DNA from: Actinoplanes solisilvae
GTDB taxonomy: Bacteria; Actinomycetota; Actinomycetes; Mycobacteriales; Micromonosporaceae
Assembly: GCF_003999975.1 (NCBI RefSeq)
Contig: NZ_RJAC01000001.1
Coordinates: forward strand, 1,054,001 to 1,118,000
DNA length: 64,000 bases
Direction: 5' to 3'
Part shown: positions 10,900-20,182 of the stretch, piece by piece
Numbering within the stretch: the stretch's first letter is position 1
Layout of the letters: the number at the start of each line of letters is the position of its first letter
The notes under the pieces: generated by a model
What the model was told of the DNA's origin: nothing
The model's database searches: none
Seen by the model: only the letters and a program-made list of their open reading frames with translations
Program-made: the position numbers and the translations under genes

Positions 10900-11808
10900 T
10901 TACTTGTACTGCACGGGCAGGCTCTTGACGCCTTTGCCCCGGAGCGTCGACGTGAGTTCCACACCGTCCAGCCACATGTAGCAGCGCACGCCGCGGTCGC
11001 CCTGGGCCCAGACGTCCGCGCCGCCGGGCAACGAGACCACACCCGTACGGTATTGCAGGTCGTCGTCCTTGGGCACGCCGACGTAATCGGCGATCAGGTC
11101 GCGGCAGCCGTCGTGGAACTTGGCCCAGGTCTTGTCGGTCCTCGGGTAGTCGAGACCCTTGGCGTACCAGACCCCGACGAACTCACCGTTGTGCTTGGCG
11201 CCGCAGCTCACAACCGGCATGGTGGCGATCGCGCCGTCGCCGTCGAGCTGGATGGCGTAACAGCCGAGCAGCACATCGGAGGAACCGGCGGCGAGCGCGT
11301 CGCGCAGGCTGCCCGTGCGCTGCACCAGGCCGCCGTCGTCCTCGACCGAGTTCAGCTCGATCACGTCACAGCGGAACCAGCGGGCGCCGCCGTTCCAGGC
11401 CGCCTCGGTGGGGCGGGTGACGCCGATCCACAGGCGGGCGTTGCGCCACGGGCCACCGACGAACGTGGTCGTCTTCTGGTCGCAGACCGCGTAGGCGGCC
11501 CGGCCACCGGCCGAACTGTCGGCCGGTGGCACGTCGGCGTCGGCGGCCGGCGACTCGTACGCCCCGACGTAGACGGTCTCGGTGCGATGCTTCGCGGCGC
11601 AGTCGACCTCTTCATAGGTGCCGCGCGGGCCGACCGAGTTGAAGTTGGCGCTGTGGCAGGCACCGGTGTTCGGCTCGAAACCGGTGGCGACGGCCATCGC
11701 GCTCCATCCGTCGGTCAGGTCGCCGTCGACCCCGCCGGGCTTGCCGCAGCCGACGGCGACGAGCAGCACCAGACTCAGGACAGCCGTGATCCCGAGCCGG
11801 TGTCGCAT
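10900..11808 (-). CDS. Septum_form-type lipoprotein
   Basis: The 302-residue protein starts with a lipoprotein signal (MRHRLGITAVLSLVLLVAVGC), so the mature protein is probably anchored to the outer face of the membrane at Cys21. The rest resembles the actinobacterial Septum_form family: paired Cys residues and repeated GC-x3 / CAAKH-type elements (VDCAAKHRTETVYVG and later SCGAKHNGEFVGVWY). The two halves look like a degenerate internal duplication. It lies between panD and nadB, unrelated to either pathway, so the location does not reveal its function. A role at the septum is suggested only by the family name. Confidence 0.75.
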   Translation of the reverse strand: MRHRLGITAVLSLVLLVAVGCGKPGGVDGDLTDGWSAMAVATGFEPNTGACHSANFNSVGPRGTYEEVDCAAKHRTETVYVGAYESPAADADVPPADSSAGGRAAYAVCDQKTTTFVGGPWRNARLWIGVTRPTEAAWNGGARWFRCDVIELNSVEDDGGLVQRTGSLRDALAAGSSDVLLGCYAIQLDGDGAIATMPVVSCGAKHNGEFVGVWYAKGLDYPRTDKTWAKFHDGCRDLIADYVGVPKDDDLQYRTGVVSLPGGADVWAQGDRGVRCYMWLDGVELTSTLRGKGVKSLPVQYK

Positions 11809-11893
11809 ACGTTAGGCCTTCCCCGAGCGCCGTCAATGTCCGTTTTGGCGATCATATGGGGATTTGCAGGCTGGCGTTCGGGGAATCAACCGT

Positions 11894-11971
11894 CTTTCAG
11901 GCCCCCGACAGCGTACGGCCTTTAAGGCTGTCGACAGCGCCCGGCCTTTCAGGCTGCCGACAGCGTGCGGT
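11894..11971. repeat. Three tandem 26-bp copies of the panD 3' end
   Basis: Units at 11894-11919, 11920-11945 and 11946-11971 share CTTT-A-GGC, then CGACAGCG, and differ at only a few positions. The third unit is the real end of panD (its stop codon is 11949-11951). The first two are extra copies lying beyond the stop, as if the panD tail had been duplicated twice by slippage. Confidence 0.8.
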
Positions 11972-12377
11972 CGCCGCGCATCAGGCCGCCGGGCATTCCC
12001 TCGGCGGCCGCGGCCGGGTCGGCGCCCAACTCGATGATCTTGTTGTCGGCGTCGACGTGCACGATGCGTGGCTCGTAGGAGCGGGCCTCGGCGTCGTCCA
12101 TCTGGCCGTACGAGATGAGGATGACCAGGTCGCCGGGGTGCACCAGGTGGGCCGCGGCGCCGTTGATGCCGAGCACGCCGCTGCCGCGCTCGCCCGCGAT
12201 GATGTAGGTCTCGAGGCGAGCGCCGTTGGTCACGTCGACGATCGCCACCTGCTCGCCGGGGATGAGGTCGGCCGCCTCGAGCAGGTCGAGGTCGACCGTC
12301 ACCGAGCCCACGTAGTGCAGGTCGGCCTGGGTCACGGTGGCCCGGTGGATCTTGGACTTGAGCATGGTGCGGTGCAT
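11949..12377 (-). CDS. panD: Aspartate 1-decarboxylase
   Basis: Pyruvoyl enzyme that makes beta-alanine from aspartate for pantothenate synthesis. The 142-residue proenzyme has the self-cleavage site Gly24-Ser25 (HYVGSVTVD), the conserved start [20 protein letters not shown], the active-site Arg/Tyr region ([16 protein letters not shown]), and [14 protein letters not shown]. Its ATG overlaps the panC stop by one base (TGATG), so the two are translationally coupled. The final residues RTLSAA are encoded by the last unit of the 26-bp repeat. Confidence 0.97.
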   Translation of the reverse strand: MHRTMLKSKIHRATVTQADLHYVGSVTVDLDLLEAADLIPGEQVAIVDVTNGARLETYIIAGERGSGVLGINGAAAHLVHPGDLVILISYGQMDDAEARSYEPRIVHVDADNKIIELGADPAAAAEGMPGGLMRGDRTLSAA

Positions 12378-13207
12378 CAGGCGGCCTTTTCCAGGGTCAG
12401 GGGAACGTTGTCGATCAGTCGGGTCGTGCCGACGCGGGCGGCGACCAGCAGGCGGGCCGGGCCCTTCTCGGGCGCGTCGCCGAGGTCGGTGCCGGTGAGC
12501 GCGAGGTAGTCGACCCGTACGCCCGGCTCGTCGGCCAGGATCTTGCCGGCGGTGGCCAGGGCGAGGTCGGCGTCGGAGTGGGTGGCGCCCTCGCGCAGCG
12601 CCTGGGAGAGCGCGAGCGCGGCCCGTCGCTCGTCGGGCGCGAGATAGCGGTTGCGGCTCGACATGGCGAGACCGTCCGGTTCCCGTACGGTGGCAACGCC
12701 GACGATCTCGACGCCGAGCTCGAGGTCGTGCACCATGCGGCGGATCAACGCGAGCTGCTGGAAGTCTTTCTCGCCGAAGAACGCCACGTCGGCCCGGGTG
12801 AGCATGAGCAGCTTCTCGACCACGGTGAGCATGCCACTGAAGTGGCCGGGCCGGCTCGCGCCCTCGAGGATCTCGCCGAGCGGGCCGGCGTTCATCGTGA
12901 TCGACGGAGCCCCGCCGGGATAGACGTCGTCGCGGCTCGGCGCGAAGACCACGGCGACGCCCTCGGCCCGGCACGCCTCGAGGTCGGCCTCGAGCGTGCG
13001 CGGATATTTGTCGAAGTCCTCGTTCGGGCCGAACTGCAGCGGGTTCACGAAGATCGTGACCAGCACGAAGTCGGCGCGCTCGCGGGCCTCACGCATGAGC
13101 TGCCGGTGGCCCTCGTGCAGGGCGCCCATGGTCATCACCACGGCGACCTTCCGCACCGGGGCGAGCGTGGCGGCCAGCTCGTCGCGGGTGTGGATCAGTT
13201 CCGTCAC
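12377..13207 (-). CDS. panC: Pantothenate synthetase (pantoate-beta-alanine ligase)
   Basis: Joins pantoate and beta-alanine using ATP. The 276-residue protein has the HIGH-like motif [36 protein letters not shown] and the KMSKS-like SSRN. GTG at 13207 overlaps the preceding gene's stop (GTGA), and the protein then begins [12 protein letters not shown], the normal start of the family. The overlap with panD at the other end gives a coupled DUF2520-panC-panD unit, the same order as in mycobacteria. Confidence 0.97.
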   Translation of the reverse strand: MTELIHTRDELAATLAPVRKVAVVMTMGALHEGHRQLMREARERADFVLVTIFVNPLQFGPNEDFDKYPRTLEADLEACRAEGVAVVFAPSRDDVYPGGAPSITMNAGPLGEILEGASRPGHFSGMLTVVEKLLMLTRADVAFFGEKDFQQLALIRRMVHDLELGVEIVGVATVREPDGLAMSSRNRYLAPDERRAALALSQALREGATHSDADLALATAGKILADEPGVRVDYLALTGTDLGDAPEKGPARLLVAARVGTTRLIDNVPLTLEKAA

Positions 13208-14100
13208 GAGGGGCTCCCTACCGCCGCGCGAGAAAGGACGTCGAGAAGCAGGGCCGCGTCCTGCGGGCGCAGGCGGCCGGCGGCGATCGCCCGGTCGGCA
13301 GTGCGGCGGGCCAGCGCCAGATAGGCCGGGACCGCCTCGGACGGCAGGTGGTCGAGATGCTTGCCGACGGTGCCGGCGTCGCCGCGGGAGACCGGGCCGG
13401 TCAGCGCCGCGTCGCCGAGCCGCAGCGCGTTGTCGAGGGCGGCGTGCAGCAGCGGGTCGAGGACCCGGCCGGGTTCGGTGATGCCGGCCGCCCGCAGCAG
13501 GCCGGCCGCCTCGTTGACCAGGGTGACCAGGTGGTTCGCGCCGTGCGCGAGGGCCGCGTGATAGAGCGGCCGGGCCTGCTCGGCGACCCACTCGGGGATG
13601 CCGCCCAGATCGGCGACCAGCCGGGCGGCGAGGGCCCGGTTGGTGGTGGTGACGCCCCAGGCGATGCCCGGAAGCCGGTCGAGGTCGGTCTCGGCGCCGG
13701 TGAAGGTCATGGCCGGGTGCAGGGCCATGCCGTCCACGCTTGTCTGGGTCTGCAGCACGGCGAGGCCGTGGGCGCCGGAGGTGTGGGCCAGGACCTGACC
13801 GGCGCGCAGGGCGCCGGTGGCGGCCAGGCCGCTCACGACGCCGGCGAGGGCGTCGTCGGGGACGGCGAGCAGAAGTAGGTCGTCCGCGGCGCGGGCGACC
13901 TCGTCGGCGGGCAGGATCGCGGCCTCGGGCAGCAGGCGGGCGGCCCGCTCGCGGGAGGCAGCGGAAACGGCGGCCGCGGCGACCACGCGGTGGCCCGCGG
14001 CGCTGAGGGCAGCGCCCAGCACAGCACCGACCCGACCGGCGCCGACAACGCCGACGGTCAGCGGAAACGCCCTCGTGCGGGGGCGCGACGATGCGCTCAT
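13204..14100 (-). CDS. Rossmann-like and DUF2520 domain protein
   Basis: The 298-residue protein starts with an NAD(P)-binding Rossmann motif ([17 protein letters not shown]) and continues with the helical DUF2520 half ([19 protein letters not shown], and [15 protein letters not shown]). The fold is like ketopantoate reductase and pyrroline-carboxylate reductase. It is consistently found directly before panC in actinobacteria and here overlaps it by four bases. A role in pantoate supply is therefore plausible but unproven. ATG at 14100; the divergent methyltransferase gene begins about 125 bases away. Confidence 0.88.
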   Translation of the reverse strand: MSASSRPRTRAFPLTVGVVGAGRVGAVLGAALSAAGHRVVAAAAVSAASRERAARLLPEAAILPADEVARAADDLLLLAVPDDALAGVVSGLAATGALRAGQVLAHTSGAHGLAVLQTQTSVDGMALHPAMTFTGAETDLDRLPGIAWGVTTTNRALAARLVADLGGIPEWVAEQARPLYHAALAHGANHLVTLVNEAAGLLRAAGITEPGRVLDPLLHAALDNALRLGDAALTGPVSRGDAGTVGKHLDHLPSEAVPAYLALARRTADRAIAAGRLRPQDAALLLDVLSRAAVGSPS

Positions 14101-14226
14101 ATCAAAGATCCAGTCCTCGGAAGGGGTACCGGTCGTGCGCAAGTATGCGCCGCCGAATCGGCCCCGTGACAAGACCCTGTGAACAAGGCCATCACCGCTC
14201 AAGTCGGGCGCTCTAGGGTTGTTGCT

Positions 14227-15195
14227 GTGGAAGCGGGATGGCGTGCGGCGATGGAGGCGGGGCTCTACGGGCCCGGCGGTTTCTTCGTCCGGGCCGGCGA
14301 GGGGCCGGCCGATCACTTCCGCACCAGCGTGCACGCGTCGCCGCTGTTCGCCGGGGCGCTCGCGCGGCTGATCGAGCGGATCGACGAGGCGCTCGGGCGG
14401 CCCGAGGTGTTCGACCTGGTCGACGTGGGGGCCGGGCGCGGCGAGCTGCTCACCACGCTGCAGCCGTTGCTGTCCGAGCGGGTGCGGCTCACCGGGGTCG
14501 AGCTGGCCGCCCGCCCGCCGGGGCTGAACGCCGGCATCGCCTGGCAGCCCGACATCCCGGACCGAGTCGTGGGCCTGCTCCTGGCCACCGAGTGGCTTGA
14601 CAACGTTCCGCTCGACGTCGCCGATCTCGATGATGACGGCCGGCTGCGGCGGGTGACGGTCGAGCCGTCGACCGGGGCCGAGTCGCTGGGCGGGCTGGTC
14701 GACCCGGCCGATCTCTTCTGGCTGCGGCGCTGGTGGCCGTCGCCCGGGCGGGCCGAGATCGGATGGCCGCGCGACGCCGCCTGGGCCGAGGCCGTGAGCC
14801 GGGTGCGGCGCGGCTGCGCCCTGGCCGTCGACTACGGGCATCTGCGCGACGACCGGCCGCTGCTCGGCACGTTGACCGGCTATCGGGGCGGCCGACAGGT
14901 GCCGCCGGTGCCGGACGGGTCCTGCGACGTCACGGCCCACGTGGCGATCGATGCCGTCGCGTCCGCGGCCGGCACGCCGTACCGGCTGCTTCGCCAGCGG
15001 GACGCGCTGAAAGCGCTGGGGGTCGACGGCGCCCGGCCACCGCTCGATCTGGCCCGCAGCGACCCGGCGGGCTACGTGCGGGCGCTGGCGGCGGCCGGGG
15101 CGGGGGCCGAGCTGATCGAGCCGTCCGGGCTCGGCGGCCACTGGTGGCTGCTGCACACCGTCGGGCTCGACGATCGTGGGAGCATGTTTCCGTGA
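14227..15195 (+). CDS. MidA/NDUFAF7-family SAM-dependent methyltransferase
   Basis: The 322-residue protein begins [16 protein letters not shown] and [12 protein letters not shown], typical of this family, followed by the SAM-binding motif [10 protein letters not shown] and the acidic GVEL at the next strand. The [13 protein letters not shown] and [14 protein letters not shown] segments match family positions. GTG at 14227 is chosen over GTG 14179 because the family core starts a few residues later. A TAGGGT hexamer ends seven bases before it, suggesting a leaderless transcript. Its stop overlaps the start of nuoD by four bases. The mitochondrial relative NDUFAF7 methylates the NuoD-equivalent subunit of complex I, so NuoD is the likely substrate (inference). 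Confidence 0.85.
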   Translation: MEAGWRAAMEAGLYGPGGFFVRAGEGPADHFRTSVHASPLFAGALARLIERIDEALGRPEVFDLVDVGAGRGELLTTLQPLLSERVRLTGVELAARPPGLNAGIAWQPDIPDRVVGLLLATEWLDNVPLDVADLDDDGRLRRVTVEPSTGAESLGGLVDPADLFWLRRWWPSPGRAEIGWPRDAAWAEAVSRVRRGCALAVDYGHLRDDRPLLGTLTGYRGGRQVPPVPDGSCDVTAHVAIDAVASAAGTPYRLLRQRDALKALGVDGARPPLDLARSDPAGYVRALAAAGAGAELIEPSGLGGHWWLLHTVGLDDRGSMFP

Positions 15196-16337
15196 CGGAC
15201 GCGCTGCGTGAGATGACGGTCGGGACCGGCGCCGGGCTCGAGACCGCCGACATGGTGCTCAACATCGGCCCGCAACACCCCTCGACCCACGGCGTGCTGC
15301 GGCTCAAGCTCACGCTCGACGGTGAACGGGTCGTCGCCTGCGAGCCGATCGTCGGCTACATGCACCGCGGCGCCGAGAAGCTCTTCGAGGTGCGCGACTA
15401 CCGGCAGATCCTGATGCTGGCCAACCGGCACGACTGGCTCTCCGCCTTCTCCAACGAGCTGGGCGTGGCGCTCGCCGTCGAACGGCTGATGGGCATCGAG
15501 GTGCCCGAGCGGGCGACCTGGCTGCGCATGGCCCTGGCCGAGCTCAACCGGGTGCTCAACCACCTGATGTTCCTCGGCTCCTACCCGCTCGAGATCGGCG
15601 CGATCACGCCGATGTTCTACGCCTTCCGCGAGCGCGAGACCCTGCAGGCGGTGATGGAGGAGGTCTCCGGCGGCCGCATGCACTACATGTTCAACCGGGT
15701 CGGCGGCCTCAAGGAAGAGGTGCCGGCCGGGTGGACGGGCCGGGCCCGCGAGGCGATCGCCACGGTTCGCAAGCGACTGCCCGATCTGGACAACCTGATC
15801 CGCCGCAACGACATCTTCCTGGCCCGTACGGTCGGCGTCGGTGTTCTCAGCGCCGAGGAGGCTGCCGCGTACGGGGCGTCGGGCCCGGTCGCGCGGGCCA
15901 GCGGACTCGATTTCGACCTGCGCCGCGACGAGCCCTACCTGGCCTACGACGAACTGGACGTGCCCGTGGTGACGCGTACGGCCGGTGACTGCCACGCCCG
16001 TTTCGAGGTGCTGCTCGAGCAGGCCTTCGTCTCGCTCGATCTCGCCGAGCAGTGCCTCGACCGCGTCGACCGCATCTCGGGGCCGGTCAACGTACGACTG
16101 CCCAAGGTGGTCAAGGCACCCGAGGGGCACACGTACGCCTGGACCGAGAACCCGCTCGGCATCAACGGCTACTACCTGGTGTCGCGCGGCGAGAAGACGC
16201 CGTGGCGCATGAAGCTGCGCACCGCGTCCTACGCCAACGTGCAGGCGCTGGCGACACTGATCCCAGGCTGCCTGGTGCCCGACCTGATCGCCATCCTCGG
16301 CTCGATGTTCTTCGTGGTCGGCGACATCGACAAGTAA
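15192..16337 (+). CDS. nuoD: NADH-quinone oxidoreductase subunit D (lone, NuoD2-type)
   Basis: Complex I 49-kDa subunit homologue, 381 residues. It shows the family landmarks [54 protein letters not shown], and the C-terminal [12 protein letters not shown]. In the full enzyme this subunit sits in the peripheral arm and forms the quinone pocket. No other nuo gene is in the window, so this is an extra or isolated copy. GTG at 15192 overlaps the methyltransferase stop (GTGA), so the two are coupled. Translation from ATG at 15213 is possible. The next gene is convergent, with stop codons six bases apart. Confidence 0.93.
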   Translation: MTDALREMTVGTGAGLETADMVLNIGPQHPSTHGVLRLKLTLDGERVVACEPIVGYMHRGAEKLFEVRDYRQILMLANRHDWLSAFSNELGVALAVERLMGIEVPERATWLRMALAELNRVLNHLMFLGSYPLEIGAITPMFYAFRERETLQAVMEEVSGGRMHYMFNRVGGLKEEVPAGWTGRAREAIATVRKRLPDLDNLIRRNDIFLARTVGVGVLSAEEAAAYGASGPVARASGLDFDLRRDEPYLAYDELDVPVVTRTAGDCHARFEVLLEQAFVSLDLAEQCLDRVDRISGPVNVRLPKVVKAPEGHTYAWTENPLGINGYYLVSRGEKTPWRMKLRTASYANVQALATLIPGCLVPDLIAILGSMFFVVGDIDK

Positions 16338-16343
16338 GGCGGC

Positions 16344-17516
16344 TCAGTGGCGGCCGCGCGGCGGGGCATAACCCTGCACGTACCGGTCGTCCGGCGGCGG
16401 CTCCGGGGCATACCCGCCGTACGAGGCGAAGTCGCTGAGCGAGCCCACGTTGGTGTCGTTGGCCGACGGGCGGTGGCGGCGAGCCTTGTACGCGGGGTCG
16501 CCGGCATCGCGGCCGGCGTCGTGCCCATATCCGTCAGCTTCGACGTAGCCCTCGCCGTCGGCGTAGCCGTTCTCCGCGTAGCCGTAGTCGCCCTGGTCCG
16601 CGCCGTAGTTGGGGGCGCCGTAGCCGTTGTATTCATCGGAGTCGAACGAGTAGTCGTCGCCCGCGCCGGGATTCGGGGCGCCATAGGTGTTGCCGCCGCC
16701 TGCGGGCGCACCGTAGACACCGGGCGCCGGAGCGGCACCGGGGCGAACGGCCGCTGACGCGCGTGGCGGGCCCTGAGGCGGCGGTGGCACCGACGCCGCG
16801 CCGCGCTGACGCGGGAGTTGCTGGGGCGGCGGAGACACGGCTGCGGCGGCCGCTCGGCCCCCGGTCACCGAGCCGGGGTCGTGCGCCCCAGGGTTACCGA
16901 TCGGGCGTCCCCCGGTGGTCATGCCCGGCCCGGTACGAGCGGGCGGGCGCACCGCGGCGGCGCCGGCTCGTCCACCCGGTGCGGGCGGCCGAGCCCCCAT
17001 CGGCGGGCCGGGCTGCTGCATCGGCGGCGGACCGGCCGGCTGCATGGTGAAGTCGTCGGACGGGCCGGGGAACGGGTCGTCCTCGGGATACATCGGCGGG
17101 GCGTCGGCGAAGAAGCCGGACTCCTCGGCCGGAGGAGGCGGCGGTGGCGCGACCGAGCCGCGCTGCGGAGGCAGCGGGCGCTTGGCGGGCACGGGCGCCG
17201 GGTGCTGCATGGCCGCCGGGTGCTGCATGGCCGCGCCCGGCCCGAACTCGGCCCGCAGTTCGCGCCGCAGTTGGGCGACCTCCTCGGCCACCCGGTCCTC
17301 GACCTCGAGGCGGCTGACCACCGGATCGTTGCGGACCAGCACCGAGGCACCGATCAGCGCGACGGCGACCGCGATGAGTATGACCGCGAACCGCACCGAG
17401 TTCGAGGCCGTGCCGAGCAGCACGACGACCGCGGCCAAGGGGGCAAGCGAAACACCCGCCCAAATGAGGCCACGGAGCAGACGCGCGTTTCCCGCCACGG
17501 AGTCCAGTTCCGGCAT
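16344..17516 (-). CDS. Two-helix membrane protein with long Pro/Gly/Tyr-rich tail (DUF6779-like)
   Basis: The 390-residue protein has two adjacent transmembrane segments in its first 60 residues (LIWAGVSLAPLAAVVVLLG and FAVILIAVAVALIGASVLV). A short charged helix follows (EDRVAEEVAQLRRELRAEFG). About 290 residues of low-complexity sequence complete it, first Pro/Ala-rich, then Gly/Tyr/Asp-rich (NGYGAPNYGADQGDYGYAE). ATG 17516 is chosen; a TTG at 17552 would add 12 residues. An Ala/Arg/Pro-rich membrane protein occupies a nearby place in the mycobacterial gene order (Rv3604c), so this may be its counterpart. Function unknown. Confidence 0.75.
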   Translation of the reverse strand: MPELDSVAGNARLLRGLIWAGVSLAPLAAVVVLLGTASNSVRFAVILIAVAVALIGASVLVRNDPVVSRLEVEDRVAEEVAQLRRELRAEFGPGAAMQHPAAMQHPAPVPAKRPLPPQRGSVAPPPPPPAEESGFFADAPPMYPEDDPFPGPSDDFTMQPAGPPPMQQPGPPMGARPPAPGGRAGAAAVRPPARTGPGMTTGGRPIGNPGAHDPGSVTGGRAAAAAVSPPPQQLPRQRGAASVPPPPQGPPRASAAVRPGAAPAPGVYGAPAGGGNTYGAPNPGAGDDYSFDSDEYNGYGAPNYGADQGDYGYAENGYADGEGYVEADGYGHDAGRDAGDPAYKARRHRPSANDTNVGSLSDFASYGGYAPEPPPDDRYVQGYAPPRGRH

Positions 17517-17558
17517 GGGCGCCGATATTACCCAGACACGGCGATCCGGCAAATGTGC

Positions 17559-17595
17559 GAGCGCCGGGCTTCAGATGGTAAGAAACCCGGCGCTC
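17559..17595 (-). terminator. Hairpin terminator after the osmoprotectant ABC operon
   Basis: A perfect 10-bp inverted repeat (GAGCGCCGGG at 17559-17568, CCCGGCGCTC at 17586-17595) with a 17-base loop lies 15 bases beyond the binding-protein stop codon. It separates that operon from the membrane-protein gene downstream. Confidence 0.65.
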
Positions 17596-17609
17596 TCGGA
17601 CAATCTGGG

Positions 17610-18608
17610 CTAGCTGCTGGCCAGTGCCGGGTCGGAACTGAACACCAGACCGACGCTCACCGTGCCGGTCTTGATGGCGGTCACCGTGAGGGGACCACCC
17701 GCGTCCAGGCTGCTGAACTTGCCGGCCTGGAACCCGTAGACGTCGACGAGGCCCTGCTGGCACTTGGGCCGCTGCGGGCACTCGGCCGGGCCGCCGAGGA
17801 CGGTGGCGGCGCCGGAGCACTTGGCCGCGAGATCGGAAAGAGTTTTCACGCCGTTCTTGTCGGAGAAGGCGGTCGTGACCGCGAACGCGTTCTGGTCCTG
17901 CGCGGTGGAAGGCTTGCCGAAGACCAGGCCGCGCTTGTCGCCGAGGGCGGTCAGGTTGGTGATGGTCGTCTGCAGCTCGGGCGAGGAGGGGTCTTTCGCG
18001 TTCTTGCCCTCGACCTTGCCGGCCAGGAACGTGGCGAGAGTGGCGGCGTACTCGGGGACGATGTCGAGGTCGCCCTTCTCGAGCGCGGGCTCGTAGAGCT
18101 CGCGGTTACCGATCGTCTGCACCTTGACCGTGTAGCCCGCAGCGGTGGCCGCCGCGCCGTAGAGCTCGGCGAGGGTGGCGCTCTCGGGGAAGTCGGCGGC
18201 GCCGACCGTGAGCTGGCCCCCAGGGCCCTTGGCGATGCCGGCGGTGACGTTGTTGGCCGTGATGAATTCCTGCGCGGCCGCCTTGGACGACTTGCGGTCT
18301 TCGGCGACGGCCTTGTTGAGCGCGATGAGCTTGGTCGTGTCGAGCGCGGCCGACACCTTGTCGAGCGCGGCGATCAACGCGGGCGAGGACGCCTTCTTGT
18401 TGATCGCGGGGAGGATGTTGTCGGTGTTCTGCAGCTTCTTGTCGTCTTCGAGCACGACGAGGGTGTCGCCCGCCACGGGTGCACAACCGGCGCCGGCCGC
18501 GGCGGAGGGTGGGGCCTCGGTCCCGGAGGAGCCGGCGTCACCACAGCCGGCCAAAGAGACGACGGCCGCCGTTGCGGTGGCGGCCATAAAGATCAACTTT
18601 CGACGCAT
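17610..18608 (-). CDS. Osmoprotectant (glycine-betaine/choline type) ABC transporter substrate-binding lipoprotein, circularly permuted
   Basis: The 332-residue protein has a lipobox (VVSLAGC, Cys22). The family elements are present but in swapped order. Residues 48-122 (LVVLEDDKKLQNTDNILPA ... AVAEDRKSSKAAAQEF) match the segment that normally closes OpuAC/ProX-like proteins. Residues 132-332 (LTVGAADFPESATLAELY, NRELYEPALEKGDLDIVPEY, DAGGPLTVTAIKTGTVSVGL) match the normal beginning and middle. The chain ends at LVFSSDPAL, exactly where the moved segment would usually continue. The protein should still form a two-lobed binding fold, with termini in a new place. It is followed by a terminator and preceded by two permease genes on the same strand. 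Confidence 0.88.
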   Translation of the reverse strand: MRRKLIFMAATATAAVVSLAGCGDAGSSGTEAPPSAAAGAGCAPVAGDTLVVLEDDKKLQNTDNILPAINKKASSPALIAALDKVSAALDTTKLIALNKAVAEDRKSSKAAAQEFITANNVTAGIAKGPGGQLTVGAADFPESATLAELYGAAATAAGYTVKVQTIGNRELYEPALEKGDLDIVPEYAATLATFLAGKVEGKNAKDPSSPELQTTITNLTALGDKRGLVFGKPSTAQDQNAFAVTTAFSDKNGVKTLSDLAAKCSGAATVLGGPAECPQRPKCQQGLVDVYGFQAGKFSSLDAGGPLTVTAIKTGTVSVGLVFSSDPALASS

Positions 18609-18747
18609 GGTGCCGCCTTCTGTGTCCCGGCGCGACCGGTCGGTCGCGCCGCGTGTCCGACGGGCTGGAGAGAGTGCGTTGCCCGTTTCCGTGTCCAGCA
18701 ACGTCTACCCGCTGGGTATGACAACTTTCCAGGAATATGCGAGTTCG

Positions 18748-19461
18748 TTACCCGGCCGGGGCGGCCGCGGTCGGCCGGCGACGCTTGGCGGCCCGCAACG
18801 GACGGGGTGTGACCAGGCGTTGTAGCAGCGCGAGCAGTCCCTCGACGGCGAGTGCGAGGAGCACCACAAAGATCCCCCCGGCCACGATCTGGTTGCCCCC
18901 GACACTGATGCCCAGGCCGAAACCGGCGCTGATGATCTCGCCGAGCCCGCCGCCGTTGACGAAGGTCGCCAGCGTCGTGGTCGCCACCACCTGCACGGCG
19001 GCGGTACGCAGCCCGGCCGCCAGGTAGGGCACGGCCAGCGGCAGTTCGACCCGGCGCAGCATCTGGCCGCCGGACAGGCCCATGCCCTTGGCCGCGTCCT
19101 TGATCTCGGGGTCGATCGAGCGCAGACCCGTGTAGGCGTTCGAGAGCAGGGGCGGGATCGCGAAGATGCCGAGGGCCACGACGACCGGCGGCTTTCCGAA
19201 CCCGAGCGGGGTGAGCGGCAGAATCGTGAGCAGGGCCAGCGTGGGCAGGGCGAGGGTCAGGTTGGAGAAGGTGATCACGGCCGCGCCGCCGCGGCCGCGG
19301 TGACCGAGCCAGATGCCGATCGGCCAGCCGATCACGCAGCCGAGCAGGACGGCCCAGAAGCTGATCTGGAGGTGCTCGGAGAGCCGCTCGAGCAGCCCGC
19401 CCGGGTTGGTCCAGTTCAGCGGGTCGTTGAGCCAGAGGATGGCCTCGGACAGGGTGTTCAC
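18748..19461 (-). CDS. Osmoprotectant ABC transporter permease (ProW/OpuBB type)
   Basis: The 237-residue inner-membrane protein has about six hydrophobic segments. It carries the permease EAA-type loop (DAAKGMGLSGGQMLRRVELPLAVPYLAAG) that contacts the ATPase. GTG at 19461 overlaps the stop of the preceding permease gene (GTGA), so the pair is translationally coupled and probably forms the heterodimeric channel. The binding-protein gene follows after 139 bases. Arg/Lys-rich C-terminus (AAKRRRP) faces the cytosol. Confidence 0.9.
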   Translation of the reverse strand: MNTLSEAILWLNDPLNWTNPGGLLERLSEHLQISFWAVLLGCVIGWPIGIWLGHRGRGGAAVITFSNLTLALPTLALLTILPLTPLGFGKPPVVVALGIFAIPPLLSNAYTGLRSIDPEIKDAAKGMGLSGGQMLRRVELPLAVPYLAAGLRTAAVQVVATTTLATFVNGGGLGEIISAGFGLGISVGGNQIVAGGIFVVLLALAVEGLLALLQRLVTPRPLRAAKRRRPTAAAPAG

Positions 19462-20180
19462 GAGGTGGCCCTTCGCGTCCAGGGGGTGAGCAGCCGCCCC
19501 AGACCCGCGATCAGCAGGTCGAGGACCAGCGCCAGGGCCAGGCAGAGCACAGAGCCGGTGAGGATCTCGGCCTTGAAGAAGTTGTTGCGGAAGCCGCCGA
19601 GGATCAGGTCGCCCAGCCCGCCCTGACCGATCAGCGAGCCCACGGTGACGAGGGCCACGGTCGAGACCGTCGCGAGCCGCAGCCCGGTGATGATGCCCGG
19701 CAGCGCGAGGGGCAACTCGACGCGCAGCAGCCGGCCGAAGCGGCCGTACCCCATGCCGGTCGCGGCGTCGCGCACCTCGTCAGGGACCTGGGCCAGGCCG
19801 GTCAGGGAGTTCCGGACGAGCACCAGCAGGGCGTAGAGCACCAGAGCGATCAGCACCGACGTGTCTGTGGTGGTGCCCACCGCGGGCGCCAGCAGGGCCA
19901 GCAGGGCCAGCGACGGAATCGTGTAGAGCACGCCGGAGAGTGCGAGGATGGGGCCGGTCAACGGTTTGATCCAGTAGGCCAGCACGGCCAGCGGCAGGGC
20001 AACGACCAGTGCGAGGATGACCGCTCGGGCGGTCAGACCCGCGTGGAACTGGACTGCCGCGGCCAGGGTCTCGGCGTTGTCCCGCACGTACTGCCACGAG
20101 AACCACGGGTTGCCGGGCCCGTCATCGGCGGGTGCGGCCAGCGGCGAGGCGGCCGCCAGGCCCCACGACAGGAAGGACAT
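19458..20180 (-). CDS. Osmoprotectant ABC transporter permease (second subunit)
   Basis: The 240-residue membrane protein shows the coupling loop DAATGMGYGRFGRLLRVELP and the family GGLGDLILGGF near the end, with about six membrane spans. ATG at 20180 is only two bases from the GTG of the divergently transcribed ATPase gene. The start region (ASPLAAPADDGPGNPWFSW) precedes the usual N-terminal NAETLAAAVQFHAGLT, so a slightly later start is possible. It is the first gene of the minus-strand permease-permease-binding-protein unit. Confidence 0.88.
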   Translation of the reverse strand: MSFLSWGLAAASPLAAPADDGPGNPWFSWQYVRDNAETLAAAVQFHAGLTARAVILALVVALPLAVLAYWIKPLTGPILALSGVLYTIPSLALLALLAPAVGTTTDTSVLIALVLYALLVLVRNSLTGLAQVPDEVRDAATGMGYGRFGRLLRVELPLALPGIITGLRLATVSTVALVTVGSLIGQGGLGDLILGGFRNNFFKAEILTGSVLCLALALVLDLLIAGLGRLLTPWTRRATS

Positions 20181-20182
20181 AC

